A model generated the notes under the pieces. That model searched no databases and was not told the DNA's origin. It was given only the letters and a program-made list of their open reading frames with translations. Source: Robiginitomaculum sp. (GTDB lineage: Bacteria; Pseudomonadota; Alphaproteobacteria; Caulobacterales; Maricaulaceae). From it: a DNA stretch of 53,209 nt. Shown here in pieces: positions 8,892-18,807 of the stretch (the first letter of the stretch is position 1; each line of letters starts with the position of its first letter). Position numbers and translations under genes: made by a program. The stretch is from contig JAUZSF010000026.1 in NCBI GenBank assembly GCA_030949705.1, positions 1 to 53,209 of the forward strand, read 5' to 3'.

Positions 8892-8977
8892 TCGTAATAT
8901 GGTCACAATCTCAATCCACTTTTAAGGTACGGGCCCTAGGGTATGGACCCGAATTGTAAAGCTCCAAGAGGATCCGC

Positions 8978-9688
8978 ATGGACATTTCACTCGCCCTTGC
9001 CGCACAGCCAATCACCGATTTTTCGTTTCTGTCTCTGTTTTTACGGGCTGACTTTGTGGTCAAGACCGTTATGGCCATTCTGGTTTTTGCCTCCATATGG
9101 TCCTGGACGGTCATTGTGGATCGCCAGTTTGCCTTTATGGGGCTTCAACGCAAAGCCAAGCGTTTTGAGCGGGCCTTCTGGTCCGGCCGGTCACTGGATG
9201 AAATGTATAAGAACATAGATGAACACAGCCGCGACCCCATGGAACGGGTGTTTATTTCGGCCATGCGCGAATGGACCAATGGCCGCGGCAATATTGGCTC
9301 GGATCTGCAAATTGTTTCCTTAAAAGAGCGCATTGACCGGGTCATGGCGCTGACCGTTTCGCGCGAGCTGAGCCGCGCTGAACGCGGCCTTGGCATTCTG
9401 GCCAGCATTGCCTCTGCCTCGCCCTTTATCGGCCTGTTTGGCACGGTTTGGGGGATTATGAATTCATTTCGGGCCATTGCCGCCTCGCACGATACCAATC
9501 TGGCCGTGGTGGCCCCGGGCATTGCCGAAGCCCTGTTTGCCACGGCCCTTGGCCTGTTGGCAGCAGTGCCGGCCGTGATTTTCTATAACAAGTTTTCCGC
9601 CGATACTGCCAATTACGCCACCCGTCTTGAAGGCTTTGCAGACGAGCTGTCGGCGATCTTCTCACGCCGGATTGCAGGGGGGAAATAA
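8978..9688 (+). CDS. tolQ: Tol-Pal system proton channel subunit TolQ
   Basis: A 236-residue MotA/TolQ/ExbB family protein. Three membrane helices are visible at about residues 25-45, 140-160 and 175-195, with the family segment SPFIGLFGTVWGIMNSF leading into helix 2. TolQ forms the proton-conducting motor with TolR and energises TolA during outer-membrane constriction. The start ATG follows AAGAGGATCC. It overlaps tolR by one base (TAATG). Confidence 0.97.
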   Translation: MDISLALAAQPITDFSFLSLFLRADFVVKTVMAILVFASIWSWTVIVDRQFAFMGLQRKAKRFERAFWSGRSLDEMYKNIDEHSRDPMERVFISAMREWTNGRGNIGSDLQIVSLKERIDRVMALTVSRELSRAERGLGILASIASASPFIGLFGTVWGIMNSFRAIAASHDTNLAVVAPGIAEALFATALGLLAAVPAVIFYNKFSADTANYATRLEGFADELSAIFSRRIAGGK

Positions 9689-10128
9689 TGGCGGTCAATC
9701 TGACAGCACTAAGCGGGTCTGGACGGCGGCGCGGCCAGCGCTATCGTCCCCGCGCCGAAATCAATGTCACCCCCATGGTGGATGTGATGCTGGTATTGTT
9801 GATCGTCTTTATGATCACCGCGCCTTTGCTGACCGTTGGAGTGCCGGTGGAATTGCCAAAGACGGATGCACATTCCCTGAGCGCGGAATCCGAACCTCTG
9901 ACCATCACCGTGCGTAAAGATGGCACCGTTTATTTACAGGAAACCGAGGTGGAGCTGGATGCATTGGTGCCGCAACTGACCGCCATTGCCGGCAATGGCT
10001 ATGAAGAACGGATTTTCCTGCGCGCCGATACCAGCACTGATTATGGCGAAGTGATGCGGGTGATGGCGCGCATCCATGCCGCCGGTTTTACCAATATCGG
10101 CCTGGTTACAGACCCTCTGTCGCAATAA
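9688..10128 (+). CDS. tolR: Tol-Pal system protein TolR
   Basis: A 146-residue ExbD/TolR family protein. The N-terminus is cytoplasmic and basic; one membrane helix (about residues 29-49) contains the proton-accepting aspartate in INVTPMVDVMLVLLIVFM. The rest is a periplasmic domain. It partners with TolQ in the motor. Three bases separate it from tolA. Confidence 0.97.
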   Translation: MAVNLTALSGSGRRRGQRYRPRAEINVTPMVDVMLVLLIVFMITAPLLTVGVPVELPKTDAHSLSAESEPLTITVRKDGTVYLQETEVELDALVPQLTAIAGNGYEERIFLRADTSTDYGEVMRVMARIHAAGFTNIGLVTDPLSQ

Positions 10129-10131
10129 AAT

Positions 10132-10941
10132 ATGCGTGTTGGACTTCCCATATCCCTCATATTGCACAGCGGCCTGATTGCGGCCGGTCTGATGGTATTC
10201 CCGACCCCCAAACTGGCGGTCATCGACACCCCGGAAATTGTGCCGGTGGATCTGGTTACACTGGCCGAACAAACCAATATCAAGGCCAATGAGCCGGAAA
10301 CCAAACCCGAGCCAAAAGAAGAGCCAACCCCGCTGGTTAGCGAACCGGAAGTGTTGCCAGAACCCGAGCCCGAGCCAGAACCCGAACCCATCGCCGCGCC
10401 GCCACCCAAGGCGGAACCCGCCCCGGCCAAAATGGAAGTGGCCCCAAAGCCAAAGCCCAAGCCTAAGAAAAAGCGCCCACGACCCAAGAAAAAACCCAAA
10501 CCAAAGCCCCCCAGCTTTGATCTGGCCCGGCTGGAAAACAAGCTGGCCAAACAGGCGGCCAGTGAAAATGCCCCTGATGATCCTTTTGCACGGGCCCGCA
10601 AGGCACGCGGGGCCGGGGACGCCATGACCGCCAATGAAATCGATCTGTTGCGCGCACAAATGTATCGCTGTTGGCGGGCGCCGCTGGATGCCCCCTATCC
10701 AGAAAAGCTTAAAGTCACCATTCGGGCGCGGCTGAACCCCGACGGCACATTGAACAGCAATCCCGAAGTGCTGAATATGGGACAGATCAGACGCTCGGGC
10801 GATCCGTTCTGGCAGGCCGCCGCAGACAGTGCCCGCCGCGCGGTACTCAAATGCCAGCCTTATACGCTGCCACCGGATAAATATGCCTTGTGGCGCGAAA
10901 CCATTATAAATTTCACACCGGATGATGTATTAGGAAATTAG
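10132..10941 (+). CDS. tolA: Cell envelope protein TolA (TonB C-terminal domain)
   Basis: Encodes 269 residues. An N-terminal membrane anchor (about 4-22) is followed by a long extended linker rich in Glu/Pro (about 58-90) and then Lys/Pro (about 100-123), and a C-terminal TonB/TolA-like domain (about 170-265). The linker spans the periplasm so that the C-terminal domain can contact TolB and Pal. The low-complexity linker is normal for alphaproteobacterial TolA and is not a sequence artefact. Confidence 0.92.
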   Translation: MRVGLPISLILHSGLIAAGLMVFPTPKLAVIDTPEIVPVDLVTLAEQTNIKANEPETKPEPKEEPTPLVSEPEVLPEPEPEPEPEPIAAPPPKAEPAPAKMEVAPKPKPKPKKKRPRPKKKPKPKPPSFDLARLENKLAKQAASENAPDDPFARARKARGAGDAMTANEIDLLRAQMYRCWRAPLDAPYPEKLKVTIRARLNPDGTLNSNPEVLNMGQIRRSGDPFWQAAADSARRAVLKCQPYTLPPDKYALWRETIINFTPDDVLGN

Positions 10942-10953
10942 GGTCTGAACTGG

Positions 10954-12270
10954 ATGATTATGAATGGAAAACCCATGCGCCTTCTGCTGACGTTTATTTT
11001 TATGACCTTTGCCATGCCGGCCTGGGCAACCCTGGAGATTGATATTTCCAAGGGTCATCTGGACCCCATGCCGATCGCCATTCCCGATTTTGTCGGGGCC
11101 AGCGACCCGGAACGGGAAATCGGCGCACAAATCGCCGGGCTGATCCGCGCCAATCTGGAACGTTCTGGCCTGTTCCGCCCGCTGGATCCGGCATCCTTTA
11201 TCGAACATCAAACCAATATCAACGTCCAGCCGCGCTTTGCCGATTGGCGGATCATCAAGACCGATGCGCTGCTTTCCGGTCGTCTGGTGATGGAAAGCGA
11301 CAACCGCATGCGGATTGAGTTTCGCCTGTGGGATGTGCTGGCCGAGACCCAGCTGGTGGGTCTGCAATTGGCCACTACGCCGGAAAACTGGCGGCGCATT
11401 GGCAATAAAATTTCGGACGTGATTTATCAGAAACTGACCGGCGAAACCGGTTATTTTGATACCCGCATTGTCTTTATTGCCGAAACCGGCCCCAAAACCG
11501 ACCGGGTAAAACGGCTGGCCATTATGGATCAGGACGGGGCCAACCCCACTTTTCTGACTTCGGGTAAATATACGGTGCTGACGCCGCGGTTTTCCCCCAC
11601 GGCGCAACAGATTACCTATATGTCCTATGCGTCACGCACTCCTTCGGTGTTTTTGTTCAATATTGAAACCGGCCGTCAGGAAGTGTTGGGGGATTTTCCC
11701 GGTATGACCTTTGCGCCGCGGTTTTCCCCCGATGGCACCAAAGTGATCATGAGCCTGGTACAGGGCGGCAATTCCGATGTCTGGGTGATGGATTTGCGCA
11801 CCCGCCAGCGCACGCGGCTGACCACTTCACCAGCCATTGATACCTCGCCATCCTTTTCCCCCGATGGATCACGCATTGTGTTTAATTCGGATCGCGGCGG
11901 CACACCACAGCTCTATGTGATGAACGCCGATGGGTCGGGCATACACCGGATCAGCTTTGGCAAAGGGACCTACAGCGCCCCGGTCTGGTCACCGCGCGGC
12001 GATCTGATTGCCTTTACCAAAAGTCTGAACCGCAAGTTTCATATCGGGGTTATGCGCCCCGAAGGTGACGTAGAGCGCATCCTGACCACCGCCTATCTGG
12101 ACGAGGGCCCCACCTGGTCCCCCAATGGCCGGGTTTTGATGTTTACCCGCGAGCCCCGGCCCGGTTCCGGCCCCCATATCTGGAGCATTGATCTGACCGG
12201 CGCCAACCTGCGACAGGTGCCGACACCGGGCGATGCGTCCGATCCGGCATGGTCGCCCTTGATACAATAG
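10954..12270 (+). CDS. tolB: Tol-Pal system beta-propeller protein TolB
   Basis: A 438-residue periplasmic protein. The signal peptide is [18 protein letters not shown], preceded by a few residues if ATG 10954 is used; ATG 10975 is an alternative start. The N-terminal TolB domain (about 25-150) is followed by WD40-like/PD40 repeats with signatures such as [27 protein letters not shown] and [13 protein letters not shown], forming the six-bladed propeller that binds Pal. It lies 12 bp after tolA. Confidence 0.97.
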   Translation: MIMNGKPMRLLLTFIFMTFAMPAWATLEIDISKGHLDPMPIAIPDFVGASDPEREIGAQIAGLIRANLERSGLFRPLDPASFIEHQTNINVQPRFADWRIIKTDALLSGRLVMESDNRMRIEFRLWDVLAETQLVGLQLATTPENWRRIGNKISDVIYQKLTGETGYFDTRIVFIAETGPKTDRVKRLAIMDQDGANPTFLTSGKYTVLTPRFSPTAQQITYMSYASRTPSVFLFNIETGRQEVLGDFPGMTFAPRFSPDGTKVIMSLVQGGNSDVWVMDLRTRQRTRLTTSPAIDTSPSFSPDGSRIVFNSDRGGTPQLYVMNADGSGIHRISFGKGTYSAPVWSPRGDLIAFTKSLNRKFHIGVMRPEGDVERILTTAYLDEGPTWSPNGRVLMFTREPRPGSGPHIWSIDLTGANLRQVPTPGDASDPAWSPLIQ

Positions 12271-12356
12271 CTATACGTGATAAAGTGTCCCTGATCTGTG
12301 CGGGGGTATAGCCGGACACGATTTGACACTCATAGTATTATACGAGGACAAAGAAC

Positions 12357-12884
12357 ATGAAATCGGCTTTTGTAGCGCTTGGCGCGCTTATCTTTATCTC
12401 TGCCTGTGCATCCACACCAGCACCCGAGCCTGCACCGGCTCCCGCACCGGCGCCGGCCCCGGCACCAACCCCACCACCGGTAACCGGTGAAGTGACACCT
12501 TTGCCACCGGTTCCTGGCTCGGTTGACGAGTTTCAGAAAATGGCCGGTGATCGGGTTTATTTTGAATTCAACTCGGCACAGCTCAGCCACGAAGCCCGGG
12601 CCGTCTTGTCCCGTCAGGCTTCTTGGCTGAACCGTTATCCCAACACCCGCATTTTGATTGACGGGAATGCCGATGAACGCGGCACCCGTGAATACAATCT
12701 GGCCCTGGGCGCACGTCGGGCCAGCGCGGCACGGGATTATCTGGTAAACCTTGGGGTTTCTCCATCGCGCATTTCCACCATATCCTATGGCAAGGAACGC
12801 CCGATTGATGGCCGCTCGAACGAGGAAGCCTGGGCGAAAAACCGTAATGCTCATACCGGCATTGTCTCTGGCGCGACCAGCTAG
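12357..12884 (+). CDS. pal: Peptidoglycan-associated lipoprotein Pal
   Basis: A 175-residue lipoprotein with signal peptide and lipobox ISAC (cysteine at residue 18). A Pro/Ala-rich linker follows, then an OmpA C-terminal peptidoglycan-binding domain containing VYFEFNSAQLSHEARAVL and NADERGTREYNLALGARRA. Pal anchors the outer membrane to peptidoglycan and is released by TolB. The 86-bp gap after tolB contains an inverted repeat GTGTCC/GGACAC and could hold a separate promoter. Confidence 0.97.
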   Translation: MKSAFVALGALIFISACASTPAPEPAPAPAPAPAPAPTPPPVTGEVTPLPPVPGSVDEFQKMAGDRVYFEFNSAQLSHEARAVLSRQASWLNRYPNTRILIDGNADERGTREYNLALGARRASAARDYLVNLGVSPSRISTISYGKERPIDGRSNEEAWAKNRNAHTGIVSGATS

Positions 12885-12949
12885 GCATTCCCTGCATTGG
12901 CATGGCACTTTGCCATGATTTTGCCGTTTTGAACTGAAAGGCTGCGTTT

Positions 12950-13756
12950 ATGAAACGCTTTGCCCTTACCCTTGTGTTGACCTCATTGCTGGCGGGAATG
13001 GTTGTTCCCGCCAGTGCGTCTGAATCCAAAAAAGAAATTGCAGCGCGGCTCGATGCGTTGCAGGTACGGGTGGACGCCGTGGAAAGGCGCATGCCCGCGG
13101 CGGTCAATATGCAACAGCGTCTGGATGATCTGGAAGCACAATTGCGCACCCTGACCGGGGCCAATGAACGGCTGGAGTTTGAAAACAAAAAACGTCAGGA
13201 CGAATTGACGGGTCTGCAACGGGCCGTCGACATTCTGGCAACCCAGGTGCAAAACGCTCGCGATTCCGCCCATAATGCCAATGCCGCTCTTGGCCGTTTT
13301 ATTACTGGCGAGGATACGGCCCCGACCGAAGAAAAAAACATTGATAACGGCACCCAGGATGAAGAATCCCTGGTCGCACAACAACGCTATGCCGAGGCAA
13401 AAACCTATCTGGAGCAGGGTTATTTTGATCAGGCACAGGCTGCCTTTGAAGCCTTTGTGGCCGAGCATGGCAATGCGCCCCTTGCCGGCCCAGCGCTTTT
13501 CTGGCTGGGTGAAATCGCCGCCGTTCAAGGCGATTATCGCGGCGCCACCAATGCCTATATCGAAACGTTGAAACGCTTTCCCAAAGGCTCCAAAGCGCCC
13601 GAGGCCATGGTAAAACTGGGGGCCGCCCTCTTTGCCCTTGGTGAAAAAGAAGAGGCCTGTCGCGCCTTGAAGGCCTTTCCAACACAATACCCCAAGGCCT
13701 CGGCCGGGGTGCGCGCCCGGGCACAGATTGAACGCCGCCGCGCCGGGTGCAAATAA
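12950..13756 (+). CDS. cpoB: Cell division coordinator CpoB (YbgF)
   Basis: Encodes 268 residues with a signal peptide (1-23), an N-terminal coiled coil (about 25-110) for trimerisation, and C-terminal TPR repeats (about 140-265; YAEAKTYLEQGYFDQAQAAF, FWLGEIAAVQGDYRGATNAY). CpoB coordinates Tol-Pal with penicillin-binding protein activity at the septum. It is the last Tol-Pal gene, lying 65 bp after pal. Confidence 0.93.
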   Translation: MKRFALTLVLTSLLAGMVVPASASESKKEIAARLDALQVRVDAVERRMPAAVNMQQRLDDLEAQLRTLTGANERLEFENKKRQDELTGLQRAVDILATQVQNARDSAHNANAALGRFITGEDTAPTEEKNIDNGTQDEESLVAQQRYAEAKTYLEQGYFDQAQAAFEAFVAEHGNAPLAGPALFWLGEIAAVQGDYRGATNAYIETLKRFPKGSKAPEAMVKLGAALFALGEKEEACRALKAFPTQYPKASAGVRARAQIERRRAGCK

Positions 13757-13792
13757 AGCCGGCCTGCCCACCGGCCATTGGGGCACACGCCC

Positions 13793-15109
13793 ATGAACAC
13801 ACCCACCACCTCCTTGGCCAAACGCTTTGCTCAAGCCATGCAGGCCGTACCTGTGTCTGTGGATGCCCCCCTGGCCATTGCCTTTTCAGGGGGGGGGGAT
13901 TCCCTGGCCCTGTTGGCACTGACCTGTGATTTATACCCGCACCATAATATCCATGCATTGATCGTTGATCATGCCTTGCGCCGAGAATCCGTAGAAGAAG
14001 CACGCCGCGCCGCCGTCATGGCCACAACCGTGGGGGCCACGGCTCACATTCTAACCAACCGCACGCCACGGGCCGGACACAAACACGCCCGCGCCGCCCG
14101 CTATACCCTGTTGGCAAAGGCCTGCCATGATCTGGGCGCGAAAACGCTTTATCTGGCCCATACCCTGGATGATCAGGAAGAAACCTTTGCCATCCGCCTG
14201 GCCCGCGGCTCCACCGCCCGTGGGCTGGCTGCCATGAGCGCCCGCGCCCCTCTGCCCGCCTGGCCGCAGGGTCGTGACCTGTGGCTGGCCCGGCCATTGC
14301 TGACCATGCGCAGAGATGAATTGCGCCAATGGCTAAGGGCGCGCTCCCTTGACTGGATTGATGATCCTTCGAACCAGAACCGCCGCTATAACCGGGTGCG
14401 GGTGCGCCAGCATCTGGCAGCTTTGCAGGAGGTGGGATTGCAAAGCGGGCGTATTGCGCACTCTGTCCATTTACTGGGACAGTTGGAAAATGAAAGCCGC
14501 CAACAGGCGAAAGCCCTGCTGGATAAATGCCTGCAATTATACCCGACAGGTTATGCCCGTTTACGGTGCAAGACTGTTTTACAGGCACCGGGCCCCATCA
14601 GGGAAAGAGCCTTGGGAGCGGTTCTGGCCAGTGTAGCCGGGCACGGCACGATGCCAATATCCAATGCTATGGTGCGCCGGGCCCTTGCAAAATTGTGCTT
14701 GACCCCGGCACGCGGGTTTTGTGCCGCCGGATGCCGACTGAGCATACAGGGACCGGACATTCTGATCAGCCGGGACCCAGGGGCCGTGCTGGGCCGGGCA
14801 CCAGACCATAAGAGCCTTTGCCTCTCCATCAAGGCCGGTGAACCTGTGTATTTCGATAACCGGTTTGCTATCACTGCCACCATGGATGGCTGGGTCGAGG
14901 CCCTGGGCAAGCGGAGAAAATTCCTACCGCCTGCAGAACACAAGGCCTTAATGGCCCTGCCCGCCCCGGTACGCCCGGTTGTGCCTGTCTTGCGCGATCT
15001 TACCGGCGCATTGTCGTCACCCGTATTGGGGGGGGGTGGTGAAGCACAGTTTCTGGGAAAAACCATTTTATTGCGAAAACTGGCCCCATTTTCGCATGGA
15101 ACTGAGTGA
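13793..15109 (+). CDS. tilS: tRNA(Ile)-lysidine synthetase TilS
   Basis: TilS modifies C34 of the AUA-reading tRNA-Ile to lysidine using ATP. The PP-loop motif AFSGGGDSLALLAL is near the N-terminus, and RGLAAMSARAPL and WIDDPSNQNRRYNRVRVR are family blocks. ATG 13793 is preferred because the upstream alternative at 13778 is TTG. The gene contains a G10 run (13889-13898) inside the PP-loop and a G9 run (15028-15036), both in frame, so homopolymers are not uniformly misread. The C-terminal lysidine-synthetase domain is short and divergent. Confidence 0.92.
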   Translation: MNTPTTSLAKRFAQAMQAVPVSVDAPLAIAFSGGGDSLALLALTCDLYPHHNIHALIVDHALRRESVEEARRAAVMATTVGATAHILTNRTPRAGHKHARAARYTLLAKACHDLGAKTLYLAHTLDDQEETFAIRLARGSTARGLAAMSARAPLPAWPQGRDLWLARPLLTMRRDELRQWLRARSLDWIDDPSNQNRRYNRVRVRQHLAALQEVGLQSGRIAHSVHLLGQLENESRQQAKALLDKCLQLYPTGYARLRCKTVLQAPGPIRERALGAVLASVAGHGTMPISNAMVRRALAKLCLTPARGFCAAGCRLSIQGPDILISRDPGAVLGRAPDHKSLCLSIKAGEPVYFDNRFAITATMDGWVEALGKRRKFLPPAEHKALMALPAPVRPVVPVLRDLTGALSSPVLGGGGEAQFLGKTILLRKLAPFSHGTE

Positions 15110-15145
15110 AACGCTGGTTTCTGGCCATTAACGGCACAAACAATC

Positions 15146-15175
15146 ATTGCCATAAGGTGATTTCATCCCCATCTT
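15146..15175 (+). promoter_or_regulatory. Possible heat-shock (RpoH-type) promoter for ftsH
   Basis: ATTG (15146-15149), 17 bp, then CCCCATCTT (15167-15175) resembles the alphaproteobacterial sigma-32 pattern CTTG-N17-CYTATNT. It lies about 65 bp before the ftsH start, and ftsH is commonly RpoH-controlled. The match is partial, so this is an inference only. Confidence 0.3.
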
Positions 15176-15239
15176 GTGAGATTAGAGAAGTTTTCTGGCG
15201 GCGACATGTACGCCGCCACCAAATTTGAGGAATTTATCC

Positions 15240-17153
15240 ATGCCGATGCGCAATCTGCTGCTTTGGGGCGTCATTATTCTGGTGGTGATCGCGCTATTTA
15301 ATATGGTGCAAAGCACCACCACCAAAAATGGTGCTGAAGTCATCAGCTATTCCACCATGATGGATCAGGCCAGTGCCGGGCGGATTTCCAAGGTTACCAT
15401 TCGCGGCGAAAGTGTTTTTGGCAAGTTTAACGACGGCAAGTTCTTTTCCACCACTGCGCCTTATGACCCGCAAATGGTCACCGAATTGCGCAAAGCCGGG
15501 GTGAACATCACTGTCAAGCCACAGGATCGTGGTATTCTCTTTTCCATTTTGATGAATTTCCTGCCCATCCTGTTGCTGGTCAGCGTGTGGATTTTCTTCA
15601 TGCGGCAAATGCAGGGCGGCGGCAAAGGCGGAGCCATGGGGTTTGGTAAATCCAAGGCACGTCTTTTGACCGAAAAATCAGGCAAAATCACTTTCAATGA
15701 TGTTGCCGGGGTGGATGAAGCCAAGGAAGAGCTGGAAGAGATTGTTGAATTTTTGCGCGATCCTTCCAAGTTTCAGCGCCTGGGCGGTAAAATCCCAAAA
15801 GGGGCTTTGCTGATCGGTCCGCCGGGCACCGGTAAAACCCTCTTGGCGCGTGCCATTGCCGGCGAGGCCGGGGTGCCGTTTTTCACCATTTCCGGTTCGG
15901 ACTTTGTGGAAATGTTCGTTGGCGTAGGGGCAAGCCGCGTTCGTGACATGTTTGAACAGGCCAAAAAGAATGCCCCATGCATTATCTTTATCGACGAAAT
16001 TGACGCGGTTGGCCGCTCCCGCGGGGCAGGCCTTGGCGGCGGCAATGATGAACGTGAGCAAACGCTGAACCAATTGCTGGTGGAAATGGATGGTTTTGAA
16101 TCCAATGAGGGCATCATTTTGATCGCCGCCACCAACCGTCCTGATGTGCTGGACCCGGCGCTCTTGCGCCCGGGCCGTTTTGACCGCCAGGTCGTGGTGC
16201 CCAATCCGGATATTATTGGCCGGGAAAAAATCCTAAAAGTGCATATGCGTGATATCCCATTGGCCCATGATGTGGACCCCAAGGTAATTGCCCGTGGCAC
16301 CCCCGGGTTTTCCGGGGCGGATCTGGCCAATTTGTGCAATGAGGCCGCTTTGCTGGCGGCCCGGCGCGACAAGCGCATGGTCACCATGAGCGATTTTGAA
16401 GATGCCAAGGACAAGGTGATGATGGGGCCGGAACGGCGCTCCATGGTGATGAGCGAAGAAGAAAAACAGCTCACCGCCTATCACGAGGCTGGTCATGCCG
16501 TAGTGGCCCTGAATGTCCCATCATCAGATCCGGTGCACAAAGCCACCATTATTCCCCGGGGCCGGGCCCTGGGCATGGTGATGCAATTACCCGAAGCGGA
16601 CAAGCTGTCCATGAGTCTGGAGGAAATGACTTCTCGGCTGGCGATATTAATGGGCGGGCGCGTTGCCGAAGAAAGCAAATTTGGCCACAATAAAGTGACC
16701 TCCGGGGCGGCCTCTGATATTCAGATGGCCACCAAACTGGCCCGGGCCATGGTAACCCAATACGGCCTTTCCGAGGCGCTGGGCCCCATATCTTATGCGG
16801 ATGATCAGGGCGAAGTATTTCTTGGCCAGCAGATTATGCGCTCTTCCTCGCTATCGCCGGAAACCAGCCGCAAGATCGAAGACGAGGTTAAACGCCTGGT
16901 CGAAGATGGCTTGAAAACCGCCAAAAGCATTCTGACTAAAAAGAAAAAAGAATGGACGATTATTGCCGAAGGCCTGTTGGAATATGAAACGCTCTCGGGC
17001 GAGGACATTGCCAATCTGATCGCTGGCAAGCCGTTAAAACGGCCCGAAAGCGATGACGAAACCAAGCCCAAAGGGCCCACCGCGGCAGTGCCGATCACCA
17101 AGGCAAAAAGCAAACCCAAACCCTCCGGCAAGCCTTCGCCGCAGGGTGCCTGA
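15240..17153 (+). CDS. ftsH: ATP-dependent zinc metalloprotease FtsH
   Basis: A 637-residue membrane AAA+ protease that degrades misfolded membrane proteins and regulators such as RpoH and LpxC. ATG 15240 is chosen over the in-frame upstream TTG because it follows GAGG and gives the family N-terminus. Two membrane helices flank a small periplasmic domain (helix 1 about residues 5-23, helix 2 about 100-120). Walker A GPPGTGKT is at 193-200, followed by the SRH region [11 protein letters not shown]; the zinc site HEAGH is at 415-419. The C-terminal tail is basic and Pro-rich. It is followed 11 bp later by folP. Confidence 0.98.
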   Translation: MPMRNLLLWGVIILVVIALFNMVQSTTTKNGAEVISYSTMMDQASAGRISKVTIRGESVFGKFNDGKFFSTTAPYDPQMVTELRKAGVNITVKPQDRGILFSILMNFLPILLLVSVWIFFMRQMQGGGKGGAMGFGKSKARLLTEKSGKITFNDVAGVDEAKEELEEIVEFLRDPSKFQRLGGKIPKGALLIGPPGTGKTLLARAIAGEAGVPFFTISGSDFVEMFVGVGASRVRDMFEQAKKNAPCIIFIDEIDAVGRSRGAGLGGGNDEREQTLNQLLVEMDGFESNEGIILIAATNRPDVLDPALLRPGRFDRQVVVPNPDIIGREKILKVHMRDIPLAHDVDPKVIARGTPGFSGADLANLCNEAALLAARRDKRMVTMSDFEDAKDKVMMGPERRSMVMSEEEKQLTAYHEAGHAVVALNVPSSDPVHKATIIPRGRALGMVMQLPEADKLSMSLEEMTSRLAILMGGRVAEESKFGHNKVTSGAASDIQMATKLARAMVTQYGLSEALGPISYADDQGEVFLGQQIMRSSSLSPETSRKIEDEVKRLVEDGLKTAKSILTKKKKEWTIIAEGLLEYETLSGEDIANLIAGKPLKRPESDDETKPKGPTAAVPITKAKSKPKPSGKPSPQGA

Positions 17154-17164
17154 CCTAAGCGATT

Positions 17165-17992
17165 ATGGGGCTGACAGAAGACAATCCACGTCCGTTGGTG
17201 ATGGGGATTGTCAATGTCACACCAGACAGCTTTTCCGATGGTGGCCATCATGCCACCGCAGATCAGGCCATTGCCCACGCCCACGCCCTGATCCAGGCCG
17301 GGGCGGATATTCTGGATATTGGCGGTGAAAGCACCCGTCCCGGGGCCAGCCCGGTTTCCCTTCAGGAAGAAATGGACCGGGTGATGCCCGTTATTGAGGG
17401 GCTTTGCCAAAATACTTCGGTTACCATCAGTATTGATACCCGCCGTCCCGAAATCGCCCATGCGGCGATCAAGGCCGGCGTGCAAATATGGAATGATGTC
17501 AGCGCCCTGCGCACCGCCCCGGCTTCTCTGCAAACCGCCGCCGATCTGAACGTGCCGGTGGTGCTGATGCATATGCGCGGCGAGCCTGGCACCATGCAGG
17601 ACAAACCTCAATATGAGGACGTGGTGGCCGAGGTGATCGCGTTTTTGCGCGAACGCGTGCAGGCCGCCATGGCCGCCGGGGTGCGCCAGGAAAACATCAT
17701 CATTGATCCCGGCATTGGCTTTGGCAAACGCCTGAAAGACAATCTGGCCCTGATGCAGGCTTTGGGGCGTATCATAGAGGAAACCGGCCAACGGCTTTTG
17801 TTTGGGGCCTCGCGCAAGCGCTTTATTGAAGGGCTGGATCCGGGGGCCGCCCCCGATGACCGCCTTGGCGGATCATTGGCCAGCGCCCTGTGGGCTACCC
17901 AGGCCGGCGTACATATGATCCGGGTTCATGATGTCAAAGAAATGGTGCAGGCCCTGCGCGTCTGGCACGCCATAAAAGACGCCGCGCCATGA
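17165..17992 (+). CDS. folP: Dihydropteroate synthase
   Basis: FolP condenses p-aminobenzoate with dihydropterin pyrophosphate in folate synthesis and is the sulfonamide target. Encodes 275 residues forming a TIM barrel with both signature blocks, VMGIVNVTPDSFSDGG near the N-terminus and DILDIGGESTRPGA shortly after, plus the late GASRKRFI loop. It lies 11 bp after ftsH, as in many proteobacteria. The usual next gene glmM is absent; thiD overlaps the stop instead. Confidence 0.97.
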   Translation: MGLTEDNPRPLVMGIVNVTPDSFSDGGHHATADQAIAHAHALIQAGADILDIGGESTRPGASPVSLQEEMDRVMPVIEGLCQNTSVTISIDTRRPEIAHAAIKAGVQIWNDVSALRTAPASLQTAADLNVPVVLMHMRGEPGTMQDKPQYEDVVAEVIAFLRERVQAAMAAGVRQENIIIDPGIGFGKRLKDNLALMQALGRIIEETGQRLLFGASRKRFIEGLDPGAAPDDRLGGSLASALWATQAGVHMIRVHDVKEMVQALRVWHAIKDAAP

Positions 17993-18807
17993 TCATTAAA
18001 ACAACCCATCCCCCCGTTCGTATTCTTGCCATTGCAGGCTCGGACAGCTCTGGTGGGGCCGGGGTGCAGGCCGACATCAAAACCATTAGCGCCCTTGGCG
18101 GCTATGCCATGAGCGCCATTACCGCTATCACGGCGCAAAACACCCAAGGCGTGGAGGCAGTACAGCTCACCCCGCCTGAATTGGTGCGGGCGCAAGTGAG
18201 GGCCGTGCTGGAGGATGTCGGGGTCGATGCCATCAAAATCGGCATGTTGGGCGATGCGTTTATTGCTGCGTCCGTCGCCGACGTTTTGCACGATGTAACC
18301 GTGCCGATCATTCTGGATCCGGTAATGGTCGCCACCAGCGGCGATGCCCTGCTGGAGGATGATGCCATTCAGATCATACGGTCCCGCCTGATCCCCATGG
18401 CGCGCCTGATCACCCCCAATATCCCTGAGGCCGAAGCCCTAAGCGGGCAGAAAATCACCAATATCAATACCCAGCGCGCCGCCGCTGAAGCCCTGTTGTC
18501 CATGGGGCCAAAGGCGGTACTGATCAAAGGCGGGCATGGGGAGGGCGATATACTGGTTGATTTTCTCCTGTGGAAAAAAGGTGAGGCCGTGCTGGAAAGC
18601 AAACGTATTGAAACGACCAGCACCCACGGCACCGGCTGTACCCTGGCCAGTGCCCTGGCGGTATTTTTGGCGCAAAGCCTAAGCCTGACCGATGCGGTGC
18701 AACTGGCCCGGCGCTATGTGCGTGGTGCGATCAAAAATGCACCGGGCTTTGGCGCGGGCCACGGGCCGCTGGACCATGGCTGGATCAATACCGGAGAGCG
18801 ATCATGA
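17989..18807 (+). CDS. thiD: Bifunctional hydroxymethylpyrimidine/phosphomethylpyrimidine kinase
   Basis: ThiD phosphorylates HMP and HMP-P in thiamine synthesis. A 272-residue ribokinase-like protein: the N-terminal motif LAIAGSDSSGGAGVQADIKT binds substrate and the C-terminal STHGTGCTLASA carries the anion hole and catalytic region. It overlaps folP by 4 bp (ATGA) and the next gene by 4 bp, so folP, thiD and the PhzF gene are translationally coupled. Other thiamine genes are not in the window. Confidence 0.95.
   Translation: MIIKTTHPPVRILAIAGSDSSGGAGVQADIKTISALGGYAMSAITAITAQNTQGVEAVQLTPPELVRAQVRAVLEDVGVDAIKIGMLGDAFIAASVADVLHDVTVPIILDPVMVATSGDALLEDDAIQIIRSRLIPMARLITPNIPEAEALSGQKITNINTQRAAAEALLSMGPKAVLIKGGHGEGDILVDFLLWKKGEAVLESKRIETTSTHGTGCTLASALAVFLAQSLSLTDAVQLARRYVRGAIKNAPGFGAGHGPLDHGWINTGERS

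Noticed and set aside
10340..10510. Glu/Pro and Lys/Pro repeats in tolA as a novel repeat protein
   Set aside because: Low-complexity linkers are normal for TolA spanning the periplasm.
13889..13898. G10 run in tilS as another frameshift
   Set aside because: The run encodes the SGGGDS PP-loop and the frame is correct on both sides.
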